This document shows, in pieces, positions 1-9,178 of a DNA stretch of 64,000 nucleotides (its first letter is position 1; each line of letters begins with the position of its first letter). The stretch is from Terriglobus roseus (GTDB lineage Bacteria > Acidobacteriota > Terriglobia > Terriglobales > Acidobacteriaceae), in the NCBI RefSeq assembly GCF_900105625.1, contig NZ_FNSD01000001.1:2170001-2234000 (forward strand). The letters run 5' to 3'. The notes beneath the pieces are model-generated. The model was not told the origin of the DNA, did no database searches, and saw only the letters and a program-made list of their open reading frames with translations. The position numbers were made by a program, and so were the translations under genes.

Positions 1-620
1 TGGATGCCGTAGTAAGTCAGGTCTAAGGGGAAACCGTCGATGTACTTGCCTGGGCCCCACGTCTCCGCACCGGTCAGATTCTGCGGCCGTTGCTCGTGGC
101 CGTAGCGTAGAGAAGAGCTGCTGAACCATGGGATCTGGCGCGCATCCAGAAGTTTCACGACGGCAATCGCATCTGCCAGCGAACCCGCGAGCGGCTTATC
201 GATGAAGATCGGCTTGCCACATCGAGCCGCTTCCTCCACTTCTTTCAGACGCACACTCACGTCCACGCTCAACAGCAGAAGCGCATCGGAGGTCACGCAG
301 AGGTCGCGGATCGAGGCGACGAAAGGGATCGACCAGGTGTGCTGTAGTGTGTCGGAAAGCTTGGCGATGCGGTCACGACTGATGGAAAGCGTCGCACTGC
401 CCCCACGGTAGGCTGCGGTTACACGTCCGCCACTCACATGATCCTTCGCGGCACTGTCATTCAGAATGCGCGTGAATTCCACAGCATGGGTCGAATCCGT
501 TCCCACGATGCCGAAGCGAAGCTCGCCAGACTGCGCATGGCCCGACACCGACCCCAGCCCAAACATTGCGGCCAGAATCCATGCGGACCATGCGTATCGC
601 GAGTTACTGCCTGACTTCAC
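1..620 (-). CDS. Exported Gfo/Idh/MocA-family oxidoreductase, partial
   Basis: Reading the reverse strand gives about 206 residues; the 3' part lies outside the window. A GTG start at 620 is preferred because AGGAG sits 5 nt upstream; the GTG at 626 overlaps that Shine-Dalgarno. The protein begins with a Sec-type signal (charged start, hydrophobic stretch, Ala-Gln at the end). It then enters a dinucleotide-fold start (FGIVGTDSTH) and later has GKPIFIDKPLAGS, the EKPxA-type motif of the Gfo/Idh/MocA family, which oxidises or reduces sugars with NAD(P). Export is unusual for a nicotinamide-dependent enzyme but is seen in some members of this family. It starts 8 nt after the TonB receptor gene and is probably co-transcribed with it, suggesting a role in processing an imported carbohydrate. 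The substrate cannot be told. Confidence 0.8.
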   Translation of the reverse strand, partial: MKSGSNSRYAWSAWILAAMFGLGSVSGHAQSGELRFGIVGTDSTHAVEFTRILNDSAAKDHVSGGRVTAAYRGGSATLSISRDRIAKLSDTLQHTWSIPFVASIRDLCVTSDALLLLSVDVSVRLKEVEEAARCGKPIFIDKPLAGSLADAIAVVKLLDARQIPWFSSSSLRYGHEQRPQNLTGAETWGPGKYIDGFPLDLTYYGI

Positions 621-628
621 AGACACTC

Positions 629-3600
629 CTAGAAGATCAGTTTCGCACCGAGCTGCAGGATACGTGTCGTCCCGGCGCCGGTGATCTTGCCGAAGGATGC
701 GGCGCCTACTGTCACGCCCGGTGTGTTGTAGCTGGTCAGATTCAGTGCGTTGGTGCCGTCTGCGCGGATCTGCAGGCTGCTCTCTCGGAAGAGTGGAAAC
801 TGACGCATCAGCGACAGGTCCACGTCCTTATAGAAAGGTCCTGTCATCATGTTGCGCGAGGAGTTGCCATCGATGGCTACTCCCGTCGTAGCAGCGTTCT
901 GCTGGAATGCTGCTGTGTTGAACCACTGATTGATGCTGCGATTTGCCAGGTGGAAATCACCGACTAACTGCGCGCGGTCACCCGTGGTGCTGCCGTCCAG
1001 GTTTGCGTCGAGGCCATTCAGGATCGTGTACGGTGTTCCGCTGTGGAACTTGCTGATGGTGGACACCTGCCACTCGTTGAGCACGGAACGCAGAAGCCGG
1101 CGATCGCCACGATATACCGTGGGCTTCCAGACAATGGCGACGGAGGCCATATGGCGGAAGTCATCCGAGGCGCGACCGCGTTCCGCAGCCAGATTGTAGT
1201 TATCCTGCGCGCCGGAGAAACTCGTGGTGCTGCCGAGGTCCACGGTATCGATCGTCTTGCTCCACGTGTAATAGCCGTTCACGCTGAGTGAGCTTCCAAG
1301 CCGCTGCCGCACTTCAACCTGCAGCGAATCGTAATACGCGCTCTGTGTCGAGTCGATCAGGTTCACTGGGCCATAGATCGGGTTCGGCCGGCGTGATAAC
1401 ACATTCGCCGCAGTGGTCGTAGCCGTAGCATTGGGTCGCGGCGCGTTGACGTCCGGCCCATAGGGAAGGTGCTTACCCAACGAACCGACATACGCCACCT
1501 GCACACCAAGGCTCTTTGTGACCTGCTGCTGGATGGAGAAGTTCGTCTGATACGTATAGGGCCACTTGAAATTCTGCCCGATGCCGGATGCGGCAGCGCC
1601 CGTCACGAAGCCGAAGCTGAAGGGAAACGGATTCGCGATGTTGCCGGTCGTGTTGGTTCGGTACGGGTTAGCAAGCGTCGCTCCCGTGATCACACCTGCA
1701 TTGGGATAGCTGTAACTCAGGGCGAAGGGCTGGTAGTTCTGCGGAATATTCCACTCGTTGCCGGACACACTACCGAAGTACATACCAAAGCTGCCGCGGA
1801 TGGATGTGGTCCCGCGTCCGCTGGGATCGAACGCGAAACCAAAGCGTGGCGAAACGTGCCCATACTTGACCGCTACGATGCCGCGTGTGATGCCCGGATC
1901 CCCCGGGAAGAGCTGGCCTACGGGTGCATTCGGATACACGATCGATTTGGCTCCCGGAACGTACGTGGTGTTCTTATTCTGCGGATCGGTGGGTGGCGTC
2001 TGGATGTCCCATCGCACGCCCATGTTCAGCGTTAGCTGGCGCGTCGCTCGATAGTCATCCTGCACAAAGAAAGCCGTATTGAAGCTGTTGGTATACCCAT
2101 AAGTTGGGGAAGCCTGCACGATGGATGCTGGCGAACCGATGATAAAGCTTGCCAGGGCGTTTCCCGCGTACTTTACCGCTGGGCCTGTCGTACCGGGAGC
2201 AACGGTACTGCCGGCAGTGATCGTTGAGTTGAAGGTGAACGTGCCATAGTTCGGTTGAGTCGCTACCTGGATATCCTTGTCCAGCGCGAACTCTCCACCC
2301 ATGCGCAGCGAGTGCTTCGCGCGCGTGTACGTGATGAGATCGCGTACCGAATAGAAGTTGGTGCCAGCCTTAGGCCCGGCGATGCCTTCGGCCAGGCTGA
2401 AGAAACCCGTTACCGCGATAGCCGGGAGCGCCTTCGGTCCCTGGATCGTGTAGGTGCTGCCAAGGTCGCCGAGCGAAGTCTCCGGGGTGTTCAGGCGGCC
2501 CGCAAGGTTACGTGTGTAGGCAAGCCAAACCTGGTTCACGATGTTCGGTGTGGCGACCGTCGTCAAGCTGACGATGGCATTCTGTTGCCGCCACTGGTAG
2601 TTGATCGTCGACCACGGAATATTCGGGCTGCCGGACTGCTGCGACGTGTTGCCGCTGGTGTTGAAGTACTCCACCATCACCTTGTTCCGTTCGCTGAGCG
2701 TCTGATCCACCTTGGCAAGAAATTCATCGGTGGTGTACTGCGTCGGAAAGTATCCCTTCCATTGATTGGTGCCAACATTGGCCTGGGGAAGGTATTGATC
2801 GATCACGCGGCGTGCCACTGCATCCTGCCGGTTCGCGCAGATAACGCCCGAGACACCGTTACAAGTGAAGAACGTGCCGGTCACCGGATCGATCGGTCGC
2901 TGCGCGATGGGATCGGCGGAGAAGTCGCCGTTGCGCTCTGCGGCGGTCGGTACGCCTGCGCCGGTGAGGAAGTTGCTCGAGGTCTGCCGCAGGCCCGCAT
3001 AGGAGCCGAAGAAGAAGGTTCTGTCCTTGCGGATGGGGCCACCAACGGCCGCGCCAAACTGGTTGCGATTCAGCGGTGCCTTCGGCAGCGCGGACGAGCC
3101 CCAGTCGCGCGCCTTGAGCGCGTCGTTACGGAAGAACTCAAAGAGCGAGCCATGGAAGGCGTTGGTTCCGGAGCGAGTCACTACGTTGATGACGCCGCTT
3201 GAGAAGCGTCCCTGGTCTGCCCCGTAGCCGCTCGTCTGCACGCGGAACTCCTGCGTCGCATCTGGATTCGGAACGATGTTGCCGGTATTGCGCAACGCAG
3301 TCATGTTCGTGGCGCCGTCCAGATAGTAGTTCACAGACCCGGTGCCGGCATCCACGCCGCCGTTGATCTTGGTACGCTGCTCGGGGAAGCCCAGCACGAT
3401 AGAGTTCGCGTTCGACTGCACGCCCGGCGTGATGTCCAGCAGGGTATACGGATTGCGATCCACCAGGGGCAGTTCCGTGATCTGGCGACGCTCGATCGTG
3501 GTGCCGATCTCGGCGCTGGCCGTGTTCACCGTCGCCGAGCCTGCGATCACATCCACCTGTTCGCTCGCGGCACCCATCTGCAGCTTCGTGTCCAGTGTGG

Positions 3601-3901
3601 AAGCCACTCCTGCAAAGAGCGTGATGTCTTTCTGAACCTGGGTCTTGAAGCCCGCCGCGGTGACGGTCAACTGATAGTGTCCTGACGGCAGCAGGTTGAT
3701 GCGGAACTCGCCCTGCTCGTTCGCAGTGGCCGTATAGGTCTGGTTGCGGTCCACATCCAGCAACACCACGGAGGCCTTTGCTACGGCAGCACCTGACGCG
3801 TCCGTCACCACACCGACAGCAGAAGTGTTCGTGACTTGTCCGTAGGCCGCGCTCGCGAGAACCGCAACGGCTGCAAGGGGAAATAAAGTCCTGGTGCGCA
3901 T
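629..3901 (-). CDS. TonB-dependent receptor with N-terminal carboxypeptidase-regulatory-like domain
   Basis: This 1090-residue outer-membrane protein has a signal peptide (residues 1-21, ending AAYG-Q). A beta-sandwich carboxypeptidase-regulatory-like domain follows (about 25-110), then a plug with the ITELPLVDRNPYTLLDITPG stretch, and a long beta-barrel that ends in a terminal Phe (LGAKLIF). This architecture is typical of the Oar/SusC-like receptors that are abundant in Acidobacteria and take up large substrates. GGAGA precedes the ATG. It is divergent from a GntR regulator, and the gap holds a palindrome that also occurs before the neighbouring GlcNAc operon. I therefore infer uptake of chitin oligosaccharides or a related glycan. 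No TonB/ExbB genes are nearby. Confidence 0.9.
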   Translation of the reverse strand: MRTRTLFPLAAVAVLASAAYGQVTNTSAVGVVTDASGAAVAKASVVLLDVDRNQTYTATANEQGEFRINLLPSGHYQLTVTAAGFKTQVQKDITLFAGVASTLDTKLQMGAASEQVDVIAGSATVNTASAEIGTTIERRQITELPLVDRNPYTLLDITPGVQSNANSIVLGFPEQRTKINGGVDAGTGSVNYYLDGATNMTALRNTGNIVPNPDATQEFRVQTSGYGADQGRFSSGVINVVTRSGTNAFHGSLFEFFRNDALKARDWGSSALPKAPLNRNQFGAAVGGPIRKDRTFFFGSYAGLRQTSSNFLTGAGVPTAAERNGDFSADPIAQRPIDPVTGTFFTCNGVSGVICANRQDAVARRVIDQYLPQANVGTNQWKGYFPTQYTTDEFLAKVDQTLSERNKVMVEYFNTSGNTSQQSGSPNIPWSTINYQWRQQNAIVSLTTVATPNIVNQVWLAYTRNLAGRLNTPETSLGDLGSTYTIQGPKALPAIAVTGFFSLAEGIAGPKAGTNFYSVRDLITYTRAKHSLRMGGEFALDKDIQVATQPNYGTFTFNSTITAGSTVAPGTTGPAVKYAGNALASFIIGSPASIVQASPTYGYTNSFNTAFFVQDDYRATRQLTLNMGVRWDIQTPPTDPQNKNTTYVPGAKSIVYPNAPVGQLFPGDPGITRGIVAVKYGHVSPRFGFAFDPSGRGTTSIRGSFGMYFGSVSGNEWNIPQNYQPFALSYSYPNAGVITGATLANPYRTNTTGNIANPFPFSFGFVTGAAASGIGQNFKWPYTYQTNFSIQQQVTKSLGVQVAYVGSLGKHLPYGPDVNAPRPNATATTTAANVLSRRPNPIYGPVNLIDSTQSAYYDSLQVEVRQRLGSSLSVNGYYTWSKTIDTVDLGSTTSFSGAQDNYNLAAERGRASDDFRHMASVAIVWKPTVYRGDRRLLRSVLNEWQVSTISKFHSGTPYTILNGLDANLDGSTTGDRAQLVGDFHLANRSINQWFNTAAFQQNAATTGVAIDGNSSRNMMTGPFYKDVDLSLMRQFPLFRESSLQIRADGTNALNLTSYNTPGVTVGAASFGKITGAGTTRILQLGAKLIF

Positions 3902-3943
3902 GGGTTCTCCAAGGTGAAGACGGAATAAATTTTAGGTGACATT

Positions 3944-3959
3944 TACTGAAATATCAGTA
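3944..3959. promoter_or_regulatory. Putative GntR operator shared with the nag operon
   Basis: TACTGAAATATCAGTA is an inverted repeat with 6-bp arms (TACTGA/TCAGTA). It lies 43 bp before the TonB receptor start and 75 bp before the GntR start. The same core, TACTGAwATATCA, recurs at 10695-10707 in front of the SSS-nagB-nagA-GH20 operon. Size, symmetry and position fit an operator for the adjacent GntR protein; that assignment is inference. Confidence 0.55.
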
Positions 3960-4033
3960 TTGGGCAGTAGTGTCAATTGGTTATTTTGCGGCCATCTCGC
4001 GGCGGACGCAGGATTAGACTGGGGCTGAATCCT

Positions 4034-4837
4034 ATGACCGTCACCACTCACGTCCCTTTCGGCGCCAGCCTCTCGCACGAAGCCTATCTACAGATTCGCG
4101 AAAAGATCCTGCGCGGTCAGATTCCCATGGGTGGTGTGCTCTCGCGCCGCCAACTGGCGGAAGAACTTGGCATGAGCTTCCTGCCCGTGACGGAAGCGGT
4201 ACAGCGCCTTGAGAGCGAAGGCCTGGTGGAGAGTAAGCCGCGCGTGGGGACGCGTGTCCGCATTCCTACGCCCAATGACATTCGCGATCGCTACATCATC
4301 CGCGAGGCGCTGGAAACGCAGTCCGCCAGGCTGTTCTGCGAGCGTGCCAGCCAGTTGGAACGGCGTGGCCTGCAGGACATGGCACATCGCCTGGATGAAG
4401 AGGCAGGTCGTGTTTCGCCGGATCCCTCGTCGCAGTACGCCTATCAGTCTTTCCACCTGCAGTTCCACATGCAGATCGCGCATTGGGCTGGCAGCACCCT
4501 GCTCTGCGAGATGTTGGAAAAGAATCAATTGCTCGTCTTCAACTGGCTCTTCGACATCAACGCAGAGTCGTCGATGCCCGCGGGCCGGCATACGGAACTC
4601 GCGACCGTACTCACAGGCGATGATCCGGACGCTGCAAGCCTCGCCATGGGCAATCACATCCGGTGGGGCATGAGCGAGATCCAGGAAGCGATTGCGCGGC
4701 GATTCAGTGTGAGCCTCCCGCCCATCGGCCGAATGGCGCGTGAGACACCCGCGTCGCAGCGAGCAGCAGTTGTAAAGCCAAAGAAACAGACCGCGAAGAA
4801 GGCTGCAAAGAAAGCCAGCAAACGTAAGTCCGCATAG
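4034..4837 (+). CDS. GntR-family transcriptional regulator (FadR/FCD type)
   Basis: The 267-residue protein has an N-terminal winged helix-turn-helix (about residues 15-85; ILRGQIPMGGVLSRRQLAEE and VTEAVQRLESEGLV are GntR-typical). A helical FCD effector domain follows (about 90-230), with the usual metal/ligand-binding Asp and His residues. The C-terminus is a Lys/Ala-rich basic tail that may add non-specific DNA binding. I place the start at the ATG at 4034, because an upstream TTG (3977) would add sequence outside the HTH fold. It is divergent from the TonB receptor and convergent with the GlcNAc operon. Both transcription units carry the same palindrome, so it probably senses a chitin-derived metabolite. 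It is not a NagC (ROK) or NagQ (HutC-type GntR) homologue by architecture. Confidence 0.85.
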   Translation: MTVTTHVPFGASLSHEAYLQIREKILRGQIPMGGVLSRRQLAEELGMSFLPVTEAVQRLESEGLVESKPRVGTRVRIPTPNDIRDRYIIREALETQSARLFCERASQLERRGLQDMAHRLDEEAGRVSPDPSSQYAYQSFHLQFHMQIAHWAGSTLLCEMLEKNQLLVFNWLFDINAESSMPAGRHTELATVLTGDDPDAASLAMGNHIRWGMSEIQEAIARRFSVSLPPIGRMARETPASQRAAVVKPKKQTAKKAAKKASKRKSA

Positions 4838-4839
4838 CG

Positions 4840-4873
4840 CCGTCAGGAGGAGCAATCCTGCTCCTCCTGACGG
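4840..4873. terminator. Bidirectional intrinsic terminator between GntR and GH20 genes
   Basis: A perfect 15-bp stem (CCGTCAGGAGGAGCA pairing with its complement) closes on a 4-nt ATCC loop. It sits between two convergent genes, 2 nt after the GntR stop and 6 nt before the GH20 stop. There is no clear T-tract, but stem strength and position fit termination from both sides. Confidence 0.75.
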
Positions 4874-4879
4874 AGATCA

Positions 4880-7183
4880 CTACCTGGGCGTCGGCTGGAT
4901 GTAGTTCAGCAGCCACACCGTGCCAGGATCTTCTGTGTTCTCCACTGCAAAGCAGAGATCGTGAACTCCCGCTGCACCCGTGATCGCCGCAGGCGGCAAT
5001 GTCACGACGCCATCCTTGCGCCAGGCTGGTGCGAGAGGCACAGTGGTCAGCACTGGCCCCTTGCAGCTGTCCACATGCACCGCGACCTTTGCTGTGGTCA
5101 TGGTGCTGATGGGGGCTGGCATGGGTCGGCTGCCGGAACGGAAGATGTACGGGATGCTGCCCATGCCCAGGGTCACGCCATTGAAGCGATCCAGGTCGGC
5201 CTTGCGATAGATCCAGCAAGGATTCGAATAAACAACGCGAAAGACGGGCCGCTCTGCATTCCGTGGTGGATCCTGTTCCATCTGGATTCCGGCAGAACCG
5301 GTGCAGGCATCCAGTTCGCGGCTGTCACGCCGCATGGTCGAGGCAAGCGTGATCTTCTGCGTCATGGGCAGGCCGAGCGCCGTGGTGCCATCGAACGCAA
5401 GCGCATGGACCTCGGACGGTAGAGAGATCTGCAGATCGCCGTTGAAGACCGGTGAGGTCTTCTTCACCGGGGAGCCATCCAGGGTGTAGTGGATCTCGCC
5501 CAGGTTCCCTTGCGTCGCCAGTTGCAGGCTCGCATGATCACCGGCACCGGTGGGAGTAGCGTGTGCCTGCACTTCAAAGACGCTGAGTGCCGGCTTCACA
5601 CCGGCATCCTCAGTGCGTTGCAGATCTGCGGGCAGCCGGTGCAGAAAGTCCTTGTAGTCACGACGGCCGTCCGGCGACCAGGCCATCTCGGCGAGCGCTG
5701 CAGCGCGTGGAAACAACATATGCTGAACACGATCTTCGGTCAGCACATACTCACTCCAGATGGAGCCCTGCACGCCGAGTACATGGGCCTGCTCGGCCGT
5801 TGTAAGGACCGCAGGCAGCGCCTTGAAGTTATAGACATCAGCCAGTGAATTGACCGGATCGCGACCCGCGGTTTCGTCCGTCGCATCGCTCTGGCGATAG
5901 TTGAAGTACAGCGGGCGGTTCGGCGTCAGGATGGCATCATGGCCCTGCTTCGCGGCCGAGACGGCTCCTTCGATACCGCGCCAGGACATGACGGTGGCAT
6001 TCGGGGAAAGTCCACCCTGCAGGATTTCATCCCAGCCCACCAGCCTGCGGCCGTGCGCGTTGATGAATTTCTCCATGCGTCCCATGAACCAGCTCTGCAT
6101 GGCATCTTCATCATGAATGCCGAGCTCCTTCATCTTTGCCTGGACGGTCGGGTTCGACTTCCACTGATCCTTCAAAGCCTCGTCGCCGCCAACGTGGATG
6201 TACTCACCAGGGAAGAGGTCCATCACCTCGGTCAGCACATTCTGCAAAAATTCAAACGTGGCATCGTCCGTATTGAAAAGTGTGGGATAGATTCCCCAGC
6301 CCACCGGCATCCCCGGAAGCCCCTTCGCGCTGCCCAGTTCCGGATAGGCCACCAGTGCCGCGGTGGCATGGCCCGGCATCTCGATCTCAGGCACCACCGT
6401 GATGTTGCGCTCCTTCGCGTAAGCCACTACATGGCGGATCTGGTCCTGCGTGTAGAAACCACCATAAGGACCTGTCGGCGCGTTGGAACCAGCCTGCCAG
6501 GGTGGCATGGTCTGCGGGCGGAAGCCGCCAACCGACGTAAGTTTCGGGTAGCGCTTGATCTCGATGCGCCAGCCCTGGTCTTCCGTAAGGTGCCAGTGGA
6601 AGGTATTGAGCTTGTGCTCCGCCATGTAGTCGAGCAACTGCAGAATGAACTGCTCGCTCTGCATGTGGCGCGCTGAGTCCAGCATGATGCCGCGCCAACG
6701 AAACCTGGGGCCATCTTCAATGTGAACTGCGCTGATGGATCCCGGCGCATGGGCCATCATCTGCCAAAGGCTGATCGCGCCATACAGATAGCCGGCACGG
6801 CTGCCCGCGGTAATGGTCACGCCGGCTGGGGTGACATCGAGCGCGTAGCTTTCGTCATCACCACCCTTCTCAGGTCTGTGCGCCTCACGATGAACGAACG
6901 TAAGCTGCGGCGCCTTCGTCTTTTCGCCTGTAAGCAGAGCAGGCGTGTGCGTTGTTGCGAGCAAGCCCTGCAGATAGCGCGTTACGGAACTCGCATCAAC
7001 ATCAGACGTCGTCGCACGAACCGCAAGGCCACGCCGAAGGTCAAGTGTTCCTGACGATGCTTCCACACGCGCAGGCGCAGGGATTACTGAGTTGGCAGTC
7101 TGTGCCTGCGAAGTAGCAAAGAGTGAAAGCGAACAGAAAGCGACCGGCAAGAGTGCGTGTTTGGTGCGAGATATCGTCTTCAA
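4880..7183 (-). CDS. Secreted beta-N-acetylhexosaminidase, GH20
   Basis: This 767-residue enzyme removes terminal beta-GlcNAc/GalNAc from chitooligosaccharides. A signal peptide (1-28, ending SQAQ) precedes a GH20b-like N-terminal domain (about 30-155) and the TIM barrel starting near FRWRGIMLDSARH. The catalytic Asp-Glu pair is visible in HVGGDEALKDQW (D334, E335). The distal third is a long beta-rich C-terminal region of unclear role. The start is TTG at 7183 with GGGAG 6 nt upstream. It is the last gene of the SSS-nagB-nagA-GH20 operon, 25 nt after nagA, so periplasmic trimming of chitin fragments would supply free GlcNAc for the pathway. Confidence 0.93.
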   Translation of the reverse strand: MKTISRTKHALLPVAFCSLSLFATSQAQTANSVIPAPARVEASSGTLDLRRGLAVRATTSDVDASSVTRYLQGLLATTHTPALLTGEKTKAPQLTFVHREAHRPEKGGDDESYALDVTPAGVTITAGSRAGYLYGAISLWQMMAHAPGSISAVHIEDGPRFRWRGIMLDSARHMQSEQFILQLLDYMAEHKLNTFHWHLTEDQGWRIEIKRYPKLTSVGGFRPQTMPPWQAGSNAPTGPYGGFYTQDQIRHVVAYAKERNITVVPEIEMPGHATAALVAYPELGSAKGLPGMPVGWGIYPTLFNTDDATFEFLQNVLTEVMDLFPGEYIHVGGDEALKDQWKSNPTVQAKMKELGIHDEDAMQSWFMGRMEKFINAHGRRLVGWDEILQGGLSPNATVMSWRGIEGAVSAAKQGHDAILTPNRPLYFNYRQSDATDETAGRDPVNSLADVYNFKALPAVLTTAEQAHVLGVQGSIWSEYVLTEDRVQHMLFPRAAALAEMAWSPDGRRDYKDFLHRLPADLQRTEDAGVKPALSVFEVQAHATPTGAGDHASLQLATQGNLGEIHYTLDGSPVKKTSPVFNGDLQISLPSEVHALAFDGTTALGLPMTQKITLASTMRRDSRELDACTGSAGIQMEQDPPRNAERPVFRVVYSNPCWIYRKADLDRFNGVTLGMGSIPYIFRSGSRPMPAPISTMTTAKVAVHVDSCKGPVLTTVPLAPAWRKDGVVTLPPAAITGAAGVHDLCFAVENTEDPGTVWLLNYIQPTPR

Positions 7184-7208
7184 TGCGTTCTCCCTCAGGG
7201 TGCGTTCT

Positions 7209-8375
7209 TCAGTTGTTCTGCAATGCCGGCATGGAGCGGCCTTCTACAAGTACTTCGACCAGATGGAACGTGCCGTCTTCAGCGGACCAACGGAAGATCA
7301 GCAGGTCCGCGGACGAACCGACAGCGAGCGTTCCGCACTGCGCATTTAAGAAATTTGCAGGATTCGCAGTAGCCATGCGCACTGCGTCTCCCAGCGAAGC
7401 GCCCTGCAGCCCGGCAACGCGGGTAAGGGCGTCTCTGAGAGCGATGCCGGAACCGGCCAACAGGCCCGTATCGCGCATGCGGATCGAACCATCCCCGCCG
7501 ACCACGACGTCACCGCCGATGGGTGAGCGATACAGTCCCGGCGCGCTACCAGCAAGCGCAACAGAATCCGATATCAACACGGCCCGCTCAACCCCCTTGG
7601 CGCGCAGCATGACGCGAAGGACATCGGCAGGCAGATGGACTCCATCCGCGATGATCGTTGCGGTCAGGCGATCCTCCGCAAGCTGTGTCCAGATCGGGTT
7701 CGGATGACGCGGCAGCTCTGCCGCAATGCCATTGCCCAGGTGCGTCGAAAGTTGTGCGCCGGCATCCACCGCCGTACGAATCTGTTCCGGTGAAGCATGT
7801 GTGTGACCCAGCGCCACCACGACACCACGATCGCAAAGGGCACGGATGTAGGCCGCAGCCTCCGGCCAATGCGGCGAGAGCGTGACCAGCTTGATCAGGC
7901 CGCCCGCGGCTTCTTGGAACTCTTCGAACTCCGCCAACGACGGCGGACGCACGTGCTCCGCAGGATGGGCACCGCGATATCCGTCGATCGGCGAAATGCT
8001 CGGCCCCTCCAGGTGCACGCCCGGCACCGCATGGGCAACGAACGCGGAGTTGCGACGGGCTTCTGCAATGGTTCGCAGTCGAGACAGCATCTCTGCAGGT
8101 GAAGCTGTGATCACCGTCGGAAGATACGTCGTTGTGCCAACCGACGCGAGCAGTAACGTGAGCCGTTCCACCGCTTGCGCATCGCAGGCGGCATCGTTCA
8201 GGTCGATCCCGCCATAGCCGTTTACCTGTAGATCAACGAGACCGGGCGCCAGCCACAGGTCATCGACATCGCCGCTATACGGGCAGATAGACGTGACGCG
8301 CGTATCTACGACCTCAACTTCGATGGACTCGAGTGTGAGGGGATCGCGACCACGGAGATGGCGCACGGTGCTCAC
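7209..8375 (-). CDS. nagA: N-acetylglucosamine-6-phosphate deacetylase
   Basis: The 388-residue amidohydrolase converts GlcNAc-6-phosphate to glucosamine-6-phosphate in the cytoplasm. Family motifs are clear: GVHLEGPSISPIDGYRGAHP (metal-binding Glu), ALGHTHASPEQI, STHLGNGIAAELPRH and the catalytic-Asp segment ISDSVALAGSAPG. The reading frame is open further upstream, but the true start is most likely GTG at 8375. This GTG overlaps the nagB stop as GTGA, giving normal family length and translational coupling. It lies between nagB and the hexosaminidase gene. Confidence 0.93.
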   Translation of the reverse strand: MSTVRHLRGRDPLTLESIEVEVVDTRVTSICPYSGDVDDLWLAPGLVDLQVNGYGGIDLNDAACDAQAVERLTLLLASVGTTTYLPTVITASPAEMLSRLRTIAEARRNSAFVAHAVPGVHLEGPSISPIDGYRGAHPAEHVRPPSLAEFEEFQEAAGGLIKLVTLSPHWPEAAAYIRALCDRGVVVALGHTHASPEQIRTAVDAGAQLSTHLGNGIAAELPRHPNPIWTQLAEDRLTATIIADGVHLPADVLRVMLRAKGVERAVLISDSVALAGSAPGLYRSPIGGDVVVGGDGSIRMRDTGLLAGSGIALRDALTRVAGLQGASLGDAVRMATANPANFLNAQCGTLAVGSSADLLIFRWSAEDGTFHLVEVLVEGRSMPALQNN

Positions 8376-9136
8376 CGTTGTGACAATCCTGCGGCAGATT
8401 CCGCGTCGAGATAGACAGTGCAACCAGCGTGCGTACGCAGGATGGAAGCAGGGCATGACGGATCGACTTCGCCGGTGAAAGCACGCGTGACGGCTGCCTC
8501 TTTCAGCTTGCCCGGCACACAGCAGAACAATTTGTCTGCCCGCAACAACCGCGGGATAGAAAGCGTCACGGCGTGGGTCGGCACATCCTCCAGGTTAGGA
8601 AAGAGCCCCTCCTCCACCTGTTGCACGCGACTCAAACGATCCAGCTCCACGACGCGAACATCTTGAGGCTCGTTGAAATCCGCAGGCGGATCGTTGAAGG
8701 CAATGTGTCCGTTCATGCCGATGCCCAGGCAGACGATGTCGATAGGATGCTGCGACATCAGCCATGCGTACTCTTCGGAGCAACGCTCAGCATCTATCCC
8801 TGGATCGATCAGGTGGACAGCGTGCAGCTTGACCTTCCCGAAGAACTCGCGCGTCAACCATGCTCCGAAACGTTGTGGTGCATCGGCCGGCAGGCCCGTG
8901 TACTCATCCATGTGAAACGCTTCCACACGATCCCAGTCGATTCCTTCTGCCTGTGCGAGCGTTCGCAGCATCTCACTTTGGCTGGGTGCCGCGGCAAAGA
9001 CCACGCGCACCACCGGCTGCGCGCGAAGGCGTGCGCGAAGCTCCCCCGCAACGTCTGAAGCGGCGAGTCGCCCCATCTCCTGGGCCGTGGCTGAAACGTG
9101 AAGGACTGGCTGCCGGACTGGCGTGATCACTGTCAT
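8372..9136 (-). CDS. nagB: Glucosamine-6-phosphate deaminase
   Basis: At 254 residues this is a full-length NagB-type isomerase/deaminase, turning glucosamine-6-phosphate into fructose-6-phosphate and ammonia. Diagnostic motifs are AFHMDEYTGL, with the catalytic Asp and substrate loop, and CLGIGMNGHIAFNDP. The related 6-phosphogluconolactonases lack the latter. The stop overlaps the nagA start by 4 nt. No GlcNAc kinase or PTS gene is in this operon, although the symporter upstream would deliver unphosphorylated sugar; the kinase must be encoded elsewhere. Confidence 0.92.
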   Translation of the reverse strand: MTVITPVRQPVLHVSATAQEMGRLAASDVAGELRARLRAQPVVRVVFAAAPSQSEMLRTLAQAEGIDWDRVEAFHMDEYTGLPADAPQRFGAWLTREFFGKVKLHAVHLIDPGIDAERCSEEYAWLMSQHPIDIVCLGIGMNGHIAFNDPPADFNEPQDVRVVELDRLSRVQQVEEGLFPNLEDVPTHAVTLSIPRLLRADKLFCCVPGKLKEAAVTRAFTGEVDPSCPASILRTHAGCTVYLDAESAAGLSQR

Positions 9137-9178
9137 ACGTGCTTCTTCAACCTTGAAAGAGCGTCTCGGGACGCCCGG